From: an uncultured Pseudomonadota bacterium
GTDB taxonomy: Bacteria > Pseudomonadota > Gammaproteobacteria > Burkholderiales > SG8-39
Direction: 5' to 3'
Length of the DNA: 64,000 nucleotides
NCBI GenBank assembly: GCA_903834835.1
Contig: CAILKO010000029.1
Coordinates: 62,001 to 126,000 of the forward strand
The notes under the pieces were generated by a model. The model searched no databases. It saw only the letters and a list, made by a program, of their open reading frames with translations, and had not been told where the DNA came from. Made by a program: the position numbers and the translations under genes. Position 1 is the stretch's first letter. Each line of letters starts with the position of its first letter. This document shows, piece after piece, positions 34,371-47,313 of this stretch.

Positions 34371-35647
34371 CAGGAGAAGCCCACGTTGTTGAAGGCCACC
34401 GCAATGATGGCATCGGCCACGATGACGGCGGTGATCGAGCTCACCACCGAACTCGTGGTGCCGGTGCCGAGACTTTCGGTGTTCGGCTGGATGCGCAGGC
34501 CGAAGTGGCAGGCCGTCAGCGCGATCAGCACGCCGAACACCGCACCCTTGCCGAGACCGAGCGAGAGGTTCACTGCGGGCACCACGCCGGGCAGGTCGGT
34601 CATGAACTGCAGCACGCTGATGTCGAGCTGGGCCTTGGCGGCGAGCGCGCCACCGAAGAGCGCTATCGACGTGGTCCACAGCGTGAGCAGCGGCAGCGCG
34701 ATCGCAAGCGCGATGACCTTGGGCAGCACGAGGCGCACCGTCTGCGGGATACCCATCACCGACAGGGCATCCAGCTCCTCGGTCACGCGCATGACGCCGA
34801 GCTGGGCGGTGATCGCGGATCCCGAGCGTCCGGCCACCAGCACCGCGCAGAGCACCGGGCCGAGCTCGCGGATGAGCCCGATGCCGAGGATGTTCACGAT
34901 GAAGCTGCCCGCGCCGAAGGTCCGCAGCTGCTCGGAGGAGAGATAGGAGAGCACGATGCCGATCAGGAAGCCGACCGCGGCAGTGATCGGCATCGCCTGG
35001 GCACCGACCCGGTAGATATTGGCCGAGACCTCGCGCCAGGGACCGAGCCCCGGATGGCGCAGCATCGCGAGCGTGTCGATCACGAGCTGGCCGAGCAGCA
35101 CGAGAAAGCTGCGACCGTGGCTCGCCACGAGCGGTATCCAGGCGCCGGCTGTGATCAGCGTACGCAGCAGCCAGGGCACCGGCGGCTCGCTGGTATCGGG
35201 CTTGGGCGTCGCGAGCGTGGTGAAGAAGAGCTCGTGCTCGGCGCGGATGCGCGAATTCTGCGGGCGGGTCTTGCGCCAGGCGCGCCAGATGATCAGCGCG
35301 CCGATGTGGTCCAGACGCTGGATGCCGGTCAGATCCCAGACATGGGCCGCGTCCGCGGGCAGCTTCGCAAGACGGCGCTGGATGTCGGCGGCATGCGTCT
35401 CGAGCGCGCGGATATCCCAGGCGCCGGTCAGGCGCACCGACCCCGCATCGCCGACATGGATCTCGGGCGGCAGGATGCGCACAGGCGCGGGGGCGGCAGA
35501 GGTGGCAGGGGCGACAGGGTCCGGCATGGTTCCAGGAACGTTGCGGGGTGGCTGGGGTGCTGCGTTTGCGCTCTGGAAGAAAGCAGGCCGGGCCGGCGCC
35601 GTGCCGCCCGCGCGCTGGCCGTATTGCGTTCCCCCGTATACAGACAT
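34370..35647 (-). CDS. MlaE-like permease with N-terminal STAS domain
   Basis: The 425-residue protein joins a proline-rich N-terminus, a STAS-like domain (about 60-135: VRLTGAWDIRALETHAADIQ, WDLTGIQRLDHIGAL) and a MlaE permease domain (about 190-425: NILGIGLIRELGPVLCAVLVAGRSGSA). In E. coli the STAS protein MlaB is separate; here the function seems fused. Start: ATG 35647; ATG 35527 is an alternative with a slightly better leader. Palindrome site c lies 65 bases upstream. Confidence 0.9.
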   Translation of the reverse strand: MSVYGGTQYGQRAGGTAPARPAFFQSANAAPQPPRNVPGTMPDPVAPATSAAPAPVRILPPEIHVGDAGSVRLTGAWDIRALETHAADIQRRLAKLPADAAHVWDLTGIQRLDHIGALIIWRAWRKTRPQNSRIRAEHELFFTTLATPKPDTSEPPVPWLLRTLITAGAWIPLVASHGRSFLVLLGQLVIDTLAMLRHPGLGPWREVSANIYRVGAQAMPITAAVGFLIGIVLSYLSSEQLRTFGAGSFIVNILGIGLIRELGPVLCAVLVAGRSGSAITAQLGVMRVTEELDALSVMGIPQTVRLVLPKVIALAIALPLLTLWTTSIALFGGALAAKAQLDISVLQFMTDLPGVVPAVNLSLGLGKGAVFGVLIALTACHFGLRIQPNTESLGTGTTSSVVSSITAVIVADAIIAVAFNNVGFS

Positions 35648-35711
35648 GTTAGCAAGGCCCGTGCCGTGCCGGCGCGCGCAAGGGGCGACCGGGAAGTAAA
35701 AATGTATCAAT

Positions 35712-35731
35712 TAGTAACGTATATGTTACTA
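35712..35731. repeat. Dispersed palindrome TAGTAAC-N6-GTTACTA (site c)
   Basis: The sequence is TAGTAACGTATATGTTACTA; the arms extend to 8 bp (35711-35732). It lies between the divergent MlaE-like and CoA-transferase genes. A weak -10 (TACACT, 35798-35803) for the CoA-transferase is about 70 bases away. Confidence 0.88.
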
Positions 35732-35834
35732 ACTATCCGGTGCCCGTCGTGGGGGCGACCCTGCGCCGGGCGGACGCATCCTGGCGGACGGATTCGCTAC
35801 ACTCGCGGCTCCTTTTTACAGACGGACCTGACCA

Positions 35835-37103
35835 GTGATCGAGCTTTCCGACCCGAGCGCACTCGAACTTGCCCGTCATATCCGGCCCGGAGACCGCGTG
35901 ATGTGGGGCCAGGGCGGCTCGGAGGCGACCGCGCTGACGGCCGCGCTGATTGCCGAACGCCATGCGATCGGCCGCGTGCGCAGCTTTTTCGGCGTGACCT
36001 GGTCGGAGCATTTCAAGCCCGAGCATGCGGACTGCATCGAATTCACCGCCTATTGCGCGGCCGGCCACAACCGCAAGCTCGCCGAGGCAGGCGTGCTGGA
36101 TATCGTGCCGAGCCATTATTCCCAGCTCGGCGCCCAGATCCGGGGCGGCGCCCTGAAGGCGGATGTGCTGCTCTTGCAGCTCGCCGAGCGTGATGGCGAA
36201 TTCAGCCTAAGCATGTCGAACGAGTTCCTGATTCCGGCGCTCGAGACCGCGCGCGTGGTGATCGGGGAAGTGAACGCACAGGCGCCGTACACAGAGGGGG
36301 AGCGCGGCCTGAAGGCGGCGGACCTCGCCTGCATCCTGCGCAGCGACCGCGCGCCGCTGGAGGCGAAACCGGTCGCACCGAGCGCGGTGGAGGCGGCGAT
36401 CGCGCGCCATGTGGCGGACTGGATCGGCGATGGCGCAACGCTGGAGCTCGGCCTCGGCAGCCTGCCAGAGGCGATCCTCGGCCAGCTCGCCGACCGGCGC
36501 GATCTCGGCGTGCATTCGGGCGCGATCGGCGACAAGGTGGCCGAACTGATGGAGCGCGGGGTGATCACCAATGCGCGCAAGTCCATCGACCCGGGCGTCA
36601 CCACGGCGGGCGTGCTGTTCGGCGGCGCGCGTCTGAACCGCTTCGCGCACCGCAGCCCGGCGATCCGCCTGCGCTCGAGCGACTACACCCACGGCGCGGC
36701 GGTGCTCGCCGCGATCGACAATTTCATCGCGATCAACTCGGCGATCGAGGTCGACCTCACGGGGCAGATCAATTCGGAGGTCGCGGCCGGGCGTTATCTC
36801 GGCGCGGTCGGCGGGGCGGCGGACTTCGCGCGCGGCGCGGTGCTTTCGAAGGGCGGGGTGCCGATCTTCGCGCTCGGCGCCACGGCGGGCCGCGCGAGCC
36901 GCATCGTGTCGCGTCTGTCCGGTCCGGTGACGGTCTCGCGCGCCGACGCCGGCATCATCGCCACCGAATACGGTGCGGCCGACCTGCGCGGCCTCAGCCT
37001 GAACGCGCGCATCCCGAAGATGATCGCGATCGCGCATCCGGATCACCGAGAGCGCCTGGAGCGCGAGGCGCGCGCGTTGCGCGCCTGGATGCCGGTGGAC
37101 TAG
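35835..37103 (+). CDS. Acetyl-CoA hydrolase/transferase family (acyl-CoA:carboxylate CoA-transferase)
   Basis: The 422-residue protein matches the class I CoA-transferases of the acetyl-CoA hydrolase / 4-hydroxybutyrate CoA-transferase type. Features are GQGGSEATAL at the start, LELGLGSLPEAILG in the middle and NSAIEVDLTGQINSE with the catalytic glutamate (E305). It transfers CoA between acids, forming a glutamyl-CoA intermediate. Start: GTG 35835. The 3' end is three bases from the convergent nitroreductase. Confidence 0.9.
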   Translation: MIELSDPSALELARHIRPGDRVMWGQGGSEATALTAALIAERHAIGRVRSFFGVTWSEHFKPEHADCIEFTAYCAAGHNRKLAEAGVLDIVPSHYSQLGAQIRGGALKADVLLLQLAERDGEFSLSMSNEFLIPALETARVVIGEVNAQAPYTEGERGLKAADLACILRSDRAPLEAKPVAPSAVEAAIARHVADWIGDGATLELGLGSLPEAILGQLADRRDLGVHSGAIGDKVAELMERGVITNARKSIDPGVTTAGVLFGGARLNRFAHRSPAIRLRSSDYTHGAAVLAAIDNFIAINSAIEVDLTGQINSEVAAGRYLGAVGGAADFARGAVLSKGGVPIFALGATAGRASRIVSRLSGPVTVSRADAGIIATEYGAADLRGLSLNARIPKMIAIAHPDHRERLEREARALRAWMPVD

Positions 37104-37106
37104 GCT

Positions 37107-37697
37107 TCAGAGGATGCTGCAGGTTTCGTCGAATTCCAGGCGGACATGGCGTTCGGTGAGCCGGGCGCGGTCGCCGTAGCCGATATTGCACAGGTAATTC
37201 GACTTCCAGCGCCCGTCAGGAAAGAACAGGGCATCGAGCTTTTCCGCGTCGTAGCCCGTCATCGCGCCGTAGTCGAGCCCCGCCGCGCGAACTGCGATCA
37301 TGAAGTAGCCGCTCTGGATGGAACTGTTGCGCAGGCAGACCGGCCCGCGCACCGCGCCCGTGGTGTCGGCGCGGAAGCGCTCGGCGAGTGCCGGGTGCTC
37401 GGGGAGGATCCTGTGCATGCGCTCGTAGAAGTGCAGGTCCTGGGCGAGGATCGCGGTCACGGGGGCCTCGCGGGTCTGCGCGACATTCGGTTCGTTCAAG
37501 GTGGAGACCAGCTTTTCCTTCGCTTCCTTCGAGCGTACGAACACGATGCGCAGCGGCTGGGTGTTGCCGCTGGTCGGCGCCATCCTGGTCATTTCGTAGA
37601 TTTCGCGCAGCTGCGCGTCGCTGACGGGGCGGTCGAGAAACGCGTGATGGGTGCGCGCCTGAAAGAAGATCGCGTCGCGTGCGGTCTGATCGAGCAT
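37107..37697 (-). CDS. Nitroreductase family protein (RutE/HadB-like)
   Basis: The 196-residue flavoprotein has RTHHAFLDRPVSDAQL near the N-terminus, MAPTSGNTQPLRIVFV (FMN-binding) and a C-terminal NIGYGDRARLTERH. It is nearest to the RutE/HadB branch (malonic semialdehyde reductase type). Start: ATG 37697 with GGGAGG. It follows the SDR gene by 41 bases and may be co-transcribed with it. Confidence 0.88.
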   Translation of the reverse strand: MLDQTARDAIFFQARTHHAFLDRPVSDAQLREIYEMTRMAPTSGNTQPLRIVFVRSKEAKEKLVSTLNEPNVAQTREAPVTAILAQDLHFYERMHRILPEHPALAERFRADTTGAVRGPVCLRNSSIQSGYFMIAVRAAGLDYGAMTGYDAEKLDALFFPDGRWKSNYLCNIGYGDRARLTERHVRLEFDETCSIL

Positions 37698-37738
37698 GTT
37701 TTGCCTCCCGGATGTGCAGGGAGGCGATGCTAACAGCG

Positions 37739-38533
37739 CTAGCCGGGCAGAATCGACAAGACGCCGCCGTCCACGGGCAGCGTGGCGCCTGTTACCCAGC
37801 GCGACTCGTCGCTTCCCAGATAGACCGCGGCCCAGGCGGTATCCCAGCCCGTGCCCTCGATGCCGAGCGGAATGGCCTTCAGACGCTCGGCGCGGAAATC
37901 GGGCCCCTGTGTCTTCTGGATCGCGGCGCTTAGCGGCGTCCAGACCGCGCCCACGGCGATCACGTTGGAGCGGATGCGGTCGGCCGCAAAATCCGCCGCG
38001 AGCCCGAGACTGAGGCCGTGCAGGCCGGCCTTGGACGCGGTGTAGGCCACCATGCCGCCCTTCCTCAGGATGCCGCGCTCGGCTGCGAAGGTGGAGATGT
38101 TGACGATCGATCCGCCGCCCGCGCTGCGTATGTGCGGAATGCAATGCTTGGCGCAGAGGAGGGCGGTCTTCAGATTGCGCTCGAAGGTCTTGTCCCAGGC
38201 GGATTCCTCCACCGTCTCGGCCGTGCCGCCGAGGCCCATGCCGACGTTGTTCACCAAGATGTCGATGCGACCGAAGCGCGTCACCGTCTCGGCGACCATG
38301 CGCTCGACATCGGCGTTCCTGGATACGTCCGCCACGCAGACGAGGCTCGTGCCGCCCTCGGCCGCGATCGTCTCGTGCAGCGCGCGCGCGCGCTCGGCCG
38401 AGCGGTTGACGAGCACCACGCTCGCGCCCTCGCGCGCGTAGAGGATCGCCGTTGCGCTGCCGTTGCCGATGCCTTCGCCGCGGGGTGCGGCCCCGGTGAC
38501 GATTGCCACCTTGCCAGCCAGTCTTCCTGCCAT
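37739..38533 (-). CDS. Short-chain dehydrogenase/reductase
   Basis: The 264-residue SDR has the cofactor loop TGAAPRGEGIG (13-23), longer than the usual TGxxxGIG, NNVG (95-98), and catalytic S147, Y164, K168. It oxidises or reduces a hydroxyl/keto group with NAD(P). It lies between ETF-QO and the nitroreductase in the same direction, 22 bases after ETF-QO, so it may take part in acyl-CoA or fatty acid oxidation. The substrate is unknown. Confidence 0.9.
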   Translation of the reverse strand: MAGRLAGKVAIVTGAAPRGEGIGNGSATAILYAREGASVVLVNRSAERARALHETIAAEGGTSLVCVADVSRNADVERMVAETVTRFGRIDILVNNVGMGLGGTAETVEESAWDKTFERNLKTALLCAKHCIPHIRSAGGGSIVNISTFAAERGILRKGGMVAYTASKAGLHGLSLGLAADFAADRIRSNVIAVGAVWTPLSAAIQKTQGPDFRAERLKAIPLGIEGTGWDTAWAAVYLGSDESRWVTGATLPVDGGVLSILPG

Positions 38534-38555
38534 GGTCCCGATCTCTCAGCTCGCG

Positions 38556-40202
38556 CTACATGTTCGGGTAGTTGGGGCCGCCGCCGCCTTCGGGCGTGAC
38601 CCAGACGATATTCTGCGAGGGATCCTTGATGTCGCAGGTCTTGCAGTGCACGCAGTTCTGCGCGTTGATCTGCAGGCGCGGACTGGAACCGTCCTCGGCG
38701 CGCACGATCTCGTAGACGCCGGCCGGACAGTAGCGCTGCTCGGGCGCGTCGTAACGCTCCAGATTGAGCTCGATCGGCACTGCGGGATCCTTCAGCCGCA
38801 GGTGCACCGGCTGGTCTTCATTGTGGTTCGTATTGGACAGGTAGACCGAGGACAGGCGGTCGAAGCTCAGCACGCCGTCCGGCTTCGGATAGGCGATGGG
38901 CTTTGCGTCGCGTTTGTTCAGCAGGCTCTCGTGGTCGGCGTGATCGTGACGCAAGGTCCAGGGCGCCTTGCCGCCGAACACGATCTGGTCGATGCCGACC
39001 ATCAGGGTGCCCATGTAGAGCCCTTTCGACATCCAGGGTTTGAAATTGCGCGCGCGGTAGAGCTCGTCGAACAGCCAGCCCTGACGGAAGGCTTCGGGGT
39101 AGGCGGCGAGTTCGTCGCCCGAGCGCTCTGCGGCGATCGCCTCGAAGGCCGCATTCGCGGCGAGCATGCCCGTATGGATCGCGCCGTGGCTGCCCTTGAT
39201 GCGCGAGGCATTCAGGAAGCCCGCGTCGTCGCCGATCAGCGCACCGCCCGGGAACACGAGTTTCGGCAGCGACTGCAGGCCGCCGGCCGAGATCGCACGC
39301 GCGCCATAGGAGATGCGGCGTCCGCCTTCGAGAAAGCTGCGGATCGCCGGGTGGGTCTTGTAGCGCTGGAATTCCTCGAAGGGGCTGAGATACGGATTCG
39401 TATAACCGAGGCCCACCACGAAGCCGACCGCCACCTGGTTGTTCTCCAGGTGATAGAGGAAGGAGCCGCCATAGGTATCGGTGGCGAGCGGCCAGCCGGC
39501 GGTGTGCACCACGAGACCGGGTTGATGCTTCTCCGGCTTTACCTCCCAGAGTTCCTTCAGGCCGATGCCGTAGACCTGCGGATCGACGTTCTCGCGCAGC
39601 GCGTATTTCTGTTCGAGCTGCTTGCCGAGGTGTCCGCGGCAGCCTTCGGCGAAGAGGGTGTATTTCGCGAGCAGTTCGATGCCCGGCTGCCAGGCGGCGC
39701 TCTGCGCGCCCGCGCGGTCGATGCCCATGTCGCCGGTGGCGACGCCGCGCACTGCGCCCTTGTCGTCATACAGCACTTCCGCACCCGCGAAGCCGGCGAA
39801 GAGTTCGACGCCCAGCGCCTCGGCCTGCTGGCCGAGCCAGCGGCACACATTGCCGAGGCTCACGACATAGTTGCCGTGATTGCGAAAGCATCCGGGCAGC
39901 AGGAAGTCCGGCGTTTTCAGCGAGCCGGTTTCACTGAGGAACAGGAAACGGTCTTCGGAGACGGGCGTGTTGAGCGGGGCACCCTGTGCCTTCCAGTCGG
40001 GCAGCAGTTCGCTGATCGCGCGCGGATCCATCACCGCGCCCGACAGGATGTGGGCACCGATCTCGGAGCCCTTCTCGATCAGGCAGACGCTCAGTTCGCG
40101 TCCCGCCTTCGCGGCGAGCTGTTTCAGGCGGATCGCAGCGGACAGCCCGGCCGGGCCGCCGCCGACGATGACGACGTCGTATTCCATCGATTCGCGAGTC
40201 AT
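38556..40202 (-). CDS. Electron transfer flavoprotein-ubiquinone oxidoreductase (ETF-QO)
   Basis: The 548-residue protein has an FAD site, VVIVGGGPAGLSAAIRLK, ETF-QO-specific stretches such as EIGAHILSGAV and DAGFLNASRIKGSHGAI, and a C-terminal [4Fe-4S] cluster formed by C492 and C517-x2-C520-x2-C523. It passes electrons from ETF (acyl-CoA dehydrogenases) to ubiquinone at the inner membrane. A TATAAT -10-like hexamer occurs at 40291-40286 on the minus strand, without a clear -35. Start: ATG 40202; an internal ATG five codons later (MEYDVVIVG) is also possible. Confidence 0.95.
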   Translation of the reverse strand: MTRESMEYDVVIVGGGPAGLSAAIRLKQLAAKAGRELSVCLIEKGSEIGAHILSGAVMDPRAISELLPDWKAQGAPLNTPVSEDRFLFLSETGSLKTPDFLLPGCFRNHGNYVVSLGNVCRWLGQQAEALGVELFAGFAGAEVLYDDKGAVRGVATGDMGIDRAGAQSAAWQPGIELLAKYTLFAEGCRGHLGKQLEQKYALRENVDPQVYGIGLKELWEVKPEKHQPGLVVHTAGWPLATDTYGGSFLYHLENNQVAVGFVVGLGYTNPYLSPFEEFQRYKTHPAIRSFLEGGRRISYGARAISAGGLQSLPKLVFPGGALIGDDAGFLNASRIKGSHGAIHTGMLAANAAFEAIAAERSGDELAAYPEAFRQGWLFDELYRARNFKPWMSKGLYMGTLMVGIDQIVFGGKAPWTLRHDHADHESLLNKRDAKPIAYPKPDGVLSFDRLSSVYLSNTNHNEDQPVHLRLKDPAVPIELNLERYDAPEQRYCPAGVYEIVRAEDGSSPRLQINAQNCVHCKTCDIKDPSQNIVWVTPEGGGGPNYPNM

Positions 40203-40339
40203 GCGATTGCGGTGCGCCGTCAGGCCCGCAAGGGCTGCGCGCGACCGTCCATGTGATTGGTCTGTGGTGGGTCGGGAAGCCGGCGATTATAGTGTTCCGG
40301 CCGGCATGCGACGCTCGGTCGCGCGGTTGATTCGTGTAG

Positions 40340-42034
<1,695 letters not shown>

Positions 42035-42067
42035 GCCCTCGCGAGCCGCAAGGCTGAGCGCGCACCG

Positions 42068-44285
<2,218 letters not shown>

Positions 44286-44332
44286 GCGACTTCGCTGCGA
44301 CCCGGGCGTTCCATGGTGATCGGCAGGACGCG

Positions 44333-44785
44333 GTGAAGCTGCTCGGCGGCATCCTGATCGCGCTGATCATCCTGATCCAGTGGCCGCTCTGGCTGGGGAA
44401 GGGTGGCTGGCTGCGGGTCTGGGAAGTGGATCGGCAGCTGCGGGCGCAACAGTCGAAGAACGAGTTGCTGCGCCAGCGCAACAATGCGCTCGGGGCCGAT
44501 GTGCAGGACCTGAAGCAGGGGGCGGATGCAATCGAGGAACGTGCCCGCTACGAACTCGGCATGATGCGTCCGGACGAGGTGTTCTTCCAGTATTCGAGCG
44601 GCGCGGTGACGCCCCCGAAGGAGTCGGGTGCTGGCGCGGCCTCGTCTCCGTCCGCCGCAGGCGATGCAACCAAGAAGGCAACGGGCACGGACACCGGTGT
44701 CGCCGGAAAGGCGGCCAGTGCGGCGGCTCCGGTTCCGGTCATTGAGCGTGGATCTGCGGCACCTGCTGCGGCGAAGCCGCGCTGA
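44333..44785 (+). CDS. ftsB: Cell division protein FtsB (long C-terminal tail)
   Basis: The 150-residue protein has an N-terminal transmembrane helix (about 3-22), a coiled coil (30-70: [20 protein letters not shown]) and [18 protein letters not shown], all typical of FtsB. FtsB links FtsL and FtsQ in the divisome. E. coli FtsB is 103 residues; here residues 90-150 form an Ala/Ser/Pro-rich low-complexity tail. Start: GTG 44333 with CAGGA upstream. Confidence 0.92.
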   Translation: MKLLGGILIALIILIQWPLWLGKGGWLRVWEVDRQLRAQQSKNELLRQRNNALGADVQDLKQGADAIEERARYELGMMRPDEVFFQYSSGAVTPPKESGAGAASSPSAAGDATKKATGTDTGVAGKAASAAAPVPVIERGSAAPAAAKPR

Positions 44786-44797
44786 GAGGAGCAAAGC

Positions 44798-45031
44798 ATG
44801 GCAGACAGCAGAACACGGGTCACGATCTTCACTGGCACGTACCGGATACGCGGGTACATCGACCTGCTGCCGGGCGCGCGCATCACCGATTTCATGGCCG
44901 AGGCGCGCGATTTCATTGCGGTGACCGAAGCCGAGGTCTGGGAACTCATACCGGGCGGACGCATGGTGCTTGCCGCACCGTTCATCGACGTGAGCCGCGC
45001 GCACATCGAGATCATCACGCCAGCTGGCTGA
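44798..45031 (+). CDS. Conserved hypothetical small protein
   Basis: The 77-residue product starts at ATG 44798 behind AGAGGAG. It is predicted to be beta-rich: TRVTIFTGTYRIRGYIDLLP, then GARITDFM and AEVWELIPGGRMVL. I do not recognise the family with certainty. It is 12 bases after ftsB, so it is probably the last gene of the pyrG-eno operon or read through from it. It is convergent with the TPM gene. Confidence 0.7.
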   Translation: MADSRTRVTIFTGTYRIRGYIDLLPGARITDFMAEARDFIAVTEAEVWELIPGGRMVLAAPFIDVSRAHIEIITPAG

Positions 45032-45041
45032 ACCCGGGCCG

Positions 45042-45587
45042 CTAGAGCAGCAGGGGACGATCTGGCAGTTCGTCCGCATCGCGCGATCCGGCGGGAAAAT
45101 GGCGCGCGAGCAGGGCGGTGATTTCGCGTACCCCATGCAAGGCGCTTTCCTGGTGCCGACCCTCGCGCAGAGCCACTTCCATCGTGCGGCAGATTGCGTC
45201 CCAGCTCGTCTGCGCAACCCGGGCAGCAACGCCGCGGTCCGCGAGAATCTCGATCCTGCGGTCCACCATCTGCAGATAGATCAGCACGCCGCTGTTTTCC
45301 GCCGTGTCCCACACGCGCAGGCTGGAGAACAACTCGGTGGCCCGTGCGCGGGACGTGACGCCGTGCAGCAGCCTCGGGATGTCCAGACTGCCCTCGACCA
45401 CAAAACGCAGTTCCGCGCTGTGCAGCGCCTCGGACTCGCGCACCGCCTGCTCGATCGCATCGAGCGTGGCTCTCGGAAAGCCGCGCAGCGCGAGCCAGTC
45501 AGGCAGGAACAGGTGGCGCAACAGCGTGGTGGCGCTCCTTCGTGCCTGACTCATGTCACGTCTTTCTGCATTGCCAGCTCCCGGCAT
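45042..45587 (-). CDS. TPM-domain protein (short)
   Basis: The product of about 181 residues has a TPM domain: DAIEQAVRESEALHSAELRFVVEG, GVLIYLQMVDRRIEILADRGV and a C-terminal helix. It has no signal peptide or membrane helix. TPM domains occur in phosphatase-like and photosystem II repair proteins. The start is taken at ATG 45587, overlapping the upstream stop with GGGAG in front; ATG 45554 is an alternative. It belongs to the lemA-tpm-tpm cluster. Confidence 0.82.
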   Translation of the reverse strand: MPGAGNAERRDMSQARRSATTLLRHLFLPDWLALRGFPRATLDAIEQAVRESEALHSAELRFVVEGSLDIPRLLHGVTSRARATELFSSLRVWDTAENSGVLIYLQMVDRRIEILADRGVAARVAQTSWDAICRTMEVALREGRHQESALHGVREITALLARHFPAGSRDADELPDRPLLL

Positions 45588-46546
45588 CACCAACTCCCAC
45601 TTGCGCCGCCGCCTCCCGAGCCGCCGCCGCCTCCGCTGAAGCCGCCACCGCCTCCGCTGAAGCCGCCACCGCCTCCGCTGAAGCCTCCGCCACCTCCAAA
45701 GCCTCCACCGCCTCCGCCGAATCCTCCGCTCCCGAATCCGCCTCCGCCCCTGCCGGTGCCCACGGAAAGGCCGCCCAGCAGGGTCATGACCGAGGCGAAG
45801 ATGGCGAGCACCAGCGCGACGAGCAGGCCCGCCGTGAACCAGCCGATCAGGAAGGCCAGCACGCCTGAGGCAGCGGAACCGAGCGCGCGCCCGAGCAATG
45901 CGCGCAGGGCGCCTGTGACCAGAATGAGGATCACCGCCACAAAGATGAGATGCTCGGCGACGAAGTTGCCGTTGCGTTCAGACCCGCCGTTCGAAGCGCT
46001 GATGTCCGGCGCGGGCAGCGTTTCACCGTCTATGAGTCCGATGATGCGGCGTGTGCCGGCTTCGATGCCGCCGTAGAAATCGCCCTGACGGAAGCGCGGC
46101 GTGATGTCCTGCTCGATGATGCGCTTTCCGATCGCATCAGGGATCACGCCCTCGAGCCCGTAGCCGACCTCGATGCGCAGACGCCGGTCGTCCTTGGCCA
46201 CGACCAGCAGCACGCCATCGTCCACGCCCTTGCGGCCGAGCTTCCAGCTTTCCTCGACGCGCACCGCGTACTGCTCGATGGATTCCGGTGCCGTGCTCGC
46301 GACGATCAGCACCGCGACCTGGGCGCCCTTGCGTCGTTCAAAATCGGTGAGGGTGCTCTCTAGCGTTGTGCGCTGTGCTGCGCTCAGCGTGGCGGTGAGG
46401 TCAGTGATGCGGCCCTGCAGCGCAGGAACGGGTTGCTGTGCCCCTGCGGTAGGGGCGAGAAAAAGCAGGGCAAGCGCGAAGGCGCGCAGCAACGAGCGCA
46501 CTGCGCCGCCCGGACCTTCTGCGCTTGCAGGGACACAGCGGGTCAC
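45587..46546 (-). CDS. TPM-domain (YgcG-like) membrane protein with Gly-rich tail
   Basis: The 319-residue protein has a signal segment, a TPM domain (about 40-165: VRVEESWKLGRKGVDDGVLLVVAKDDRRLRIEVGYGLEG), a transmembrane region (about 195-265), and a tail of GGGGGFS repeats. This is the usual architecture of YgcG-type proteins that accompany LemA. The start at GTG 46546 is uncertain; GTG 46498 gives a cleaner signal peptide. Confidence 0.88.
   Translation of the reverse strand: MTRCVPASAEGPGGAVRSLLRAFALALLFLAPTAGAQQPVPALQGRITDLTATLSAAQRTTLESTLTDFERRKGAQVAVLIVASTAPESIEQYAVRVEESWKLGRKGVDDGVLLVVAKDDRRLRIEVGYGLEGVIPDAIGKRIIEQDITPRFRQGDFYGGIEAGTRRIIGLIDGETLPAPDISASNGGSERNGNFVAEHLIFVAVILILVTGALRALLGRALGSAASGVLAFLIGWFTAGLLVALVLAIFASVMTLLGGLSVGTGRGGGGFGSGGFGGGGGGFGGGGGFSGGGGGFSGGGGGFSGGGGGSGGGGASGSW
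45631..45693. repeat. 21-bp tandem repeat encoding the Gly-rich tail
   Basis: The unit at 45631-45651 is repeated exactly at 45652-45672 and imperfectly at 45673-45693. It encodes GGGGGFS units in the tail of the TPM protein. It is coding low complexity, not CRISPR or VNTR in non-coding DNA. Confidence 0.85.
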
Positions 46547-46571
46547 GTCGCGCGCCTGTCGGCCCGTAGCC

Positions 46572-47183
46572 TTACTTCGCCGCCGGTGGGGGCGCGTTGA
46601 AATCCACCTTCGGTGCGCTGGAAATTTCCTTCTCGTTCTCCACCGTGAACTGCGCCTTGGGTTTGTAGCCGAAGGCCATGGCGGTGAGGTTGCCCGGGAA
46701 GCTGCGCACCGTGACGTTGTATTCCTCCACGGTCTTGATGTAGCGGTTGCGCGCCACGGTGATACGGTTCTCCGTGCCTTCCAGCTGGGCTTGCAGATCG
46801 CGGAAATTGGCGTCCGACTTCAGCTGCGGATAGTTCTCCGAAACGACCAGCAGGCGCGACAGTGCGGAACTCAGGCTGCCCTGGGCGGCGTTGAACTTCT
46901 GGAACGCAGCAGGGTCGTTCACGAGTTCAGGCGTCGCCTGGATCTGACCGACGCGCGAGCGCGCCTCGGTGACGCCGAGCAGCACCTTTTCTTCCTGGGA
47001 CGCAAAGCCCTTGACCGTGTTGACGAGGTTGGGAATAAGGTCGGCGCGGCGCTGATACTGGTTGACCACTTCGGCCCATGCCGACTTGGTCTGCTCATCC
47101 GTGGTCTGCAGCGTGTTGTAGCCGCAGCCTCCCAATCCCAATGTGACGATCGCGAGGAGGCATGCTGTGAGGAGTCGTTTCAT
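46572..47183 (-). CDS. lemA: LemA-family lipoprotein
   Basis: The 203-residue protein has lipobox GLGGC (C20) and the LemA signature: SAWAEVVNQYQRRADLIPNL, ENYPQLKSDANFRDLQAQLE and RNRYIKTVEEYN. LemA proteins are helical envelope proteins of unclear role, commonly encoded with TPM proteins as here. Start: ATG 47183 with GGAG eight bases upstream. It is the first gene of the lemA-tpm-tpm operon. Confidence 0.93.
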   Translation of the reverse strand: MKRLLTACLLAIVTLGLGGCGYNTLQTTDEQTKSAWAEVVNQYQRRADLIPNLVNTVKGFASQEEKVLLGVTEARSRVGQIQATPELVNDPAAFQKFNAAQGSLSSALSRLLVVSENYPQLKSDANFRDLQAQLEGTENRITVARNRYIKTVEEYNVTVRSFPGNLTAMAFGYKPKAQFTVENEKEISSAPKVDFNAPPPAAK

Positions 47184-47313
47184 GTGGGAGTCTCCGTCAG
47201 TCCGTGGGAGGAAAGGGGGAAGCGTGGGCCATGGCCGGGCCGGGGCAGCACGCTTCATCTGCCCCGGATATTGGGGCGTTCTCGCCGGATGCAAGCCGGC
47301 AACGAGGAATTCT

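Noticed and set aside
32709-34946. 745-codon plus-strand frame opposite the Mla-like genes
   Set aside because: It is antisense to MlaD, MlaF and MlaE-like genes with clear motifs. Its composition is His/Glu/Arg-rich, as expected of a shadow.
45631-45693. Short repeats considered as CRISPR
   Set aside because: Units are 21 bp, contiguous and in frame in a coding region. There are no spacers.
45542-45868. Ala/Ser-repeat plus-strand frame
   Set aside because: It is the antisense of the Gly-rich tail repeats of the TPM protein.
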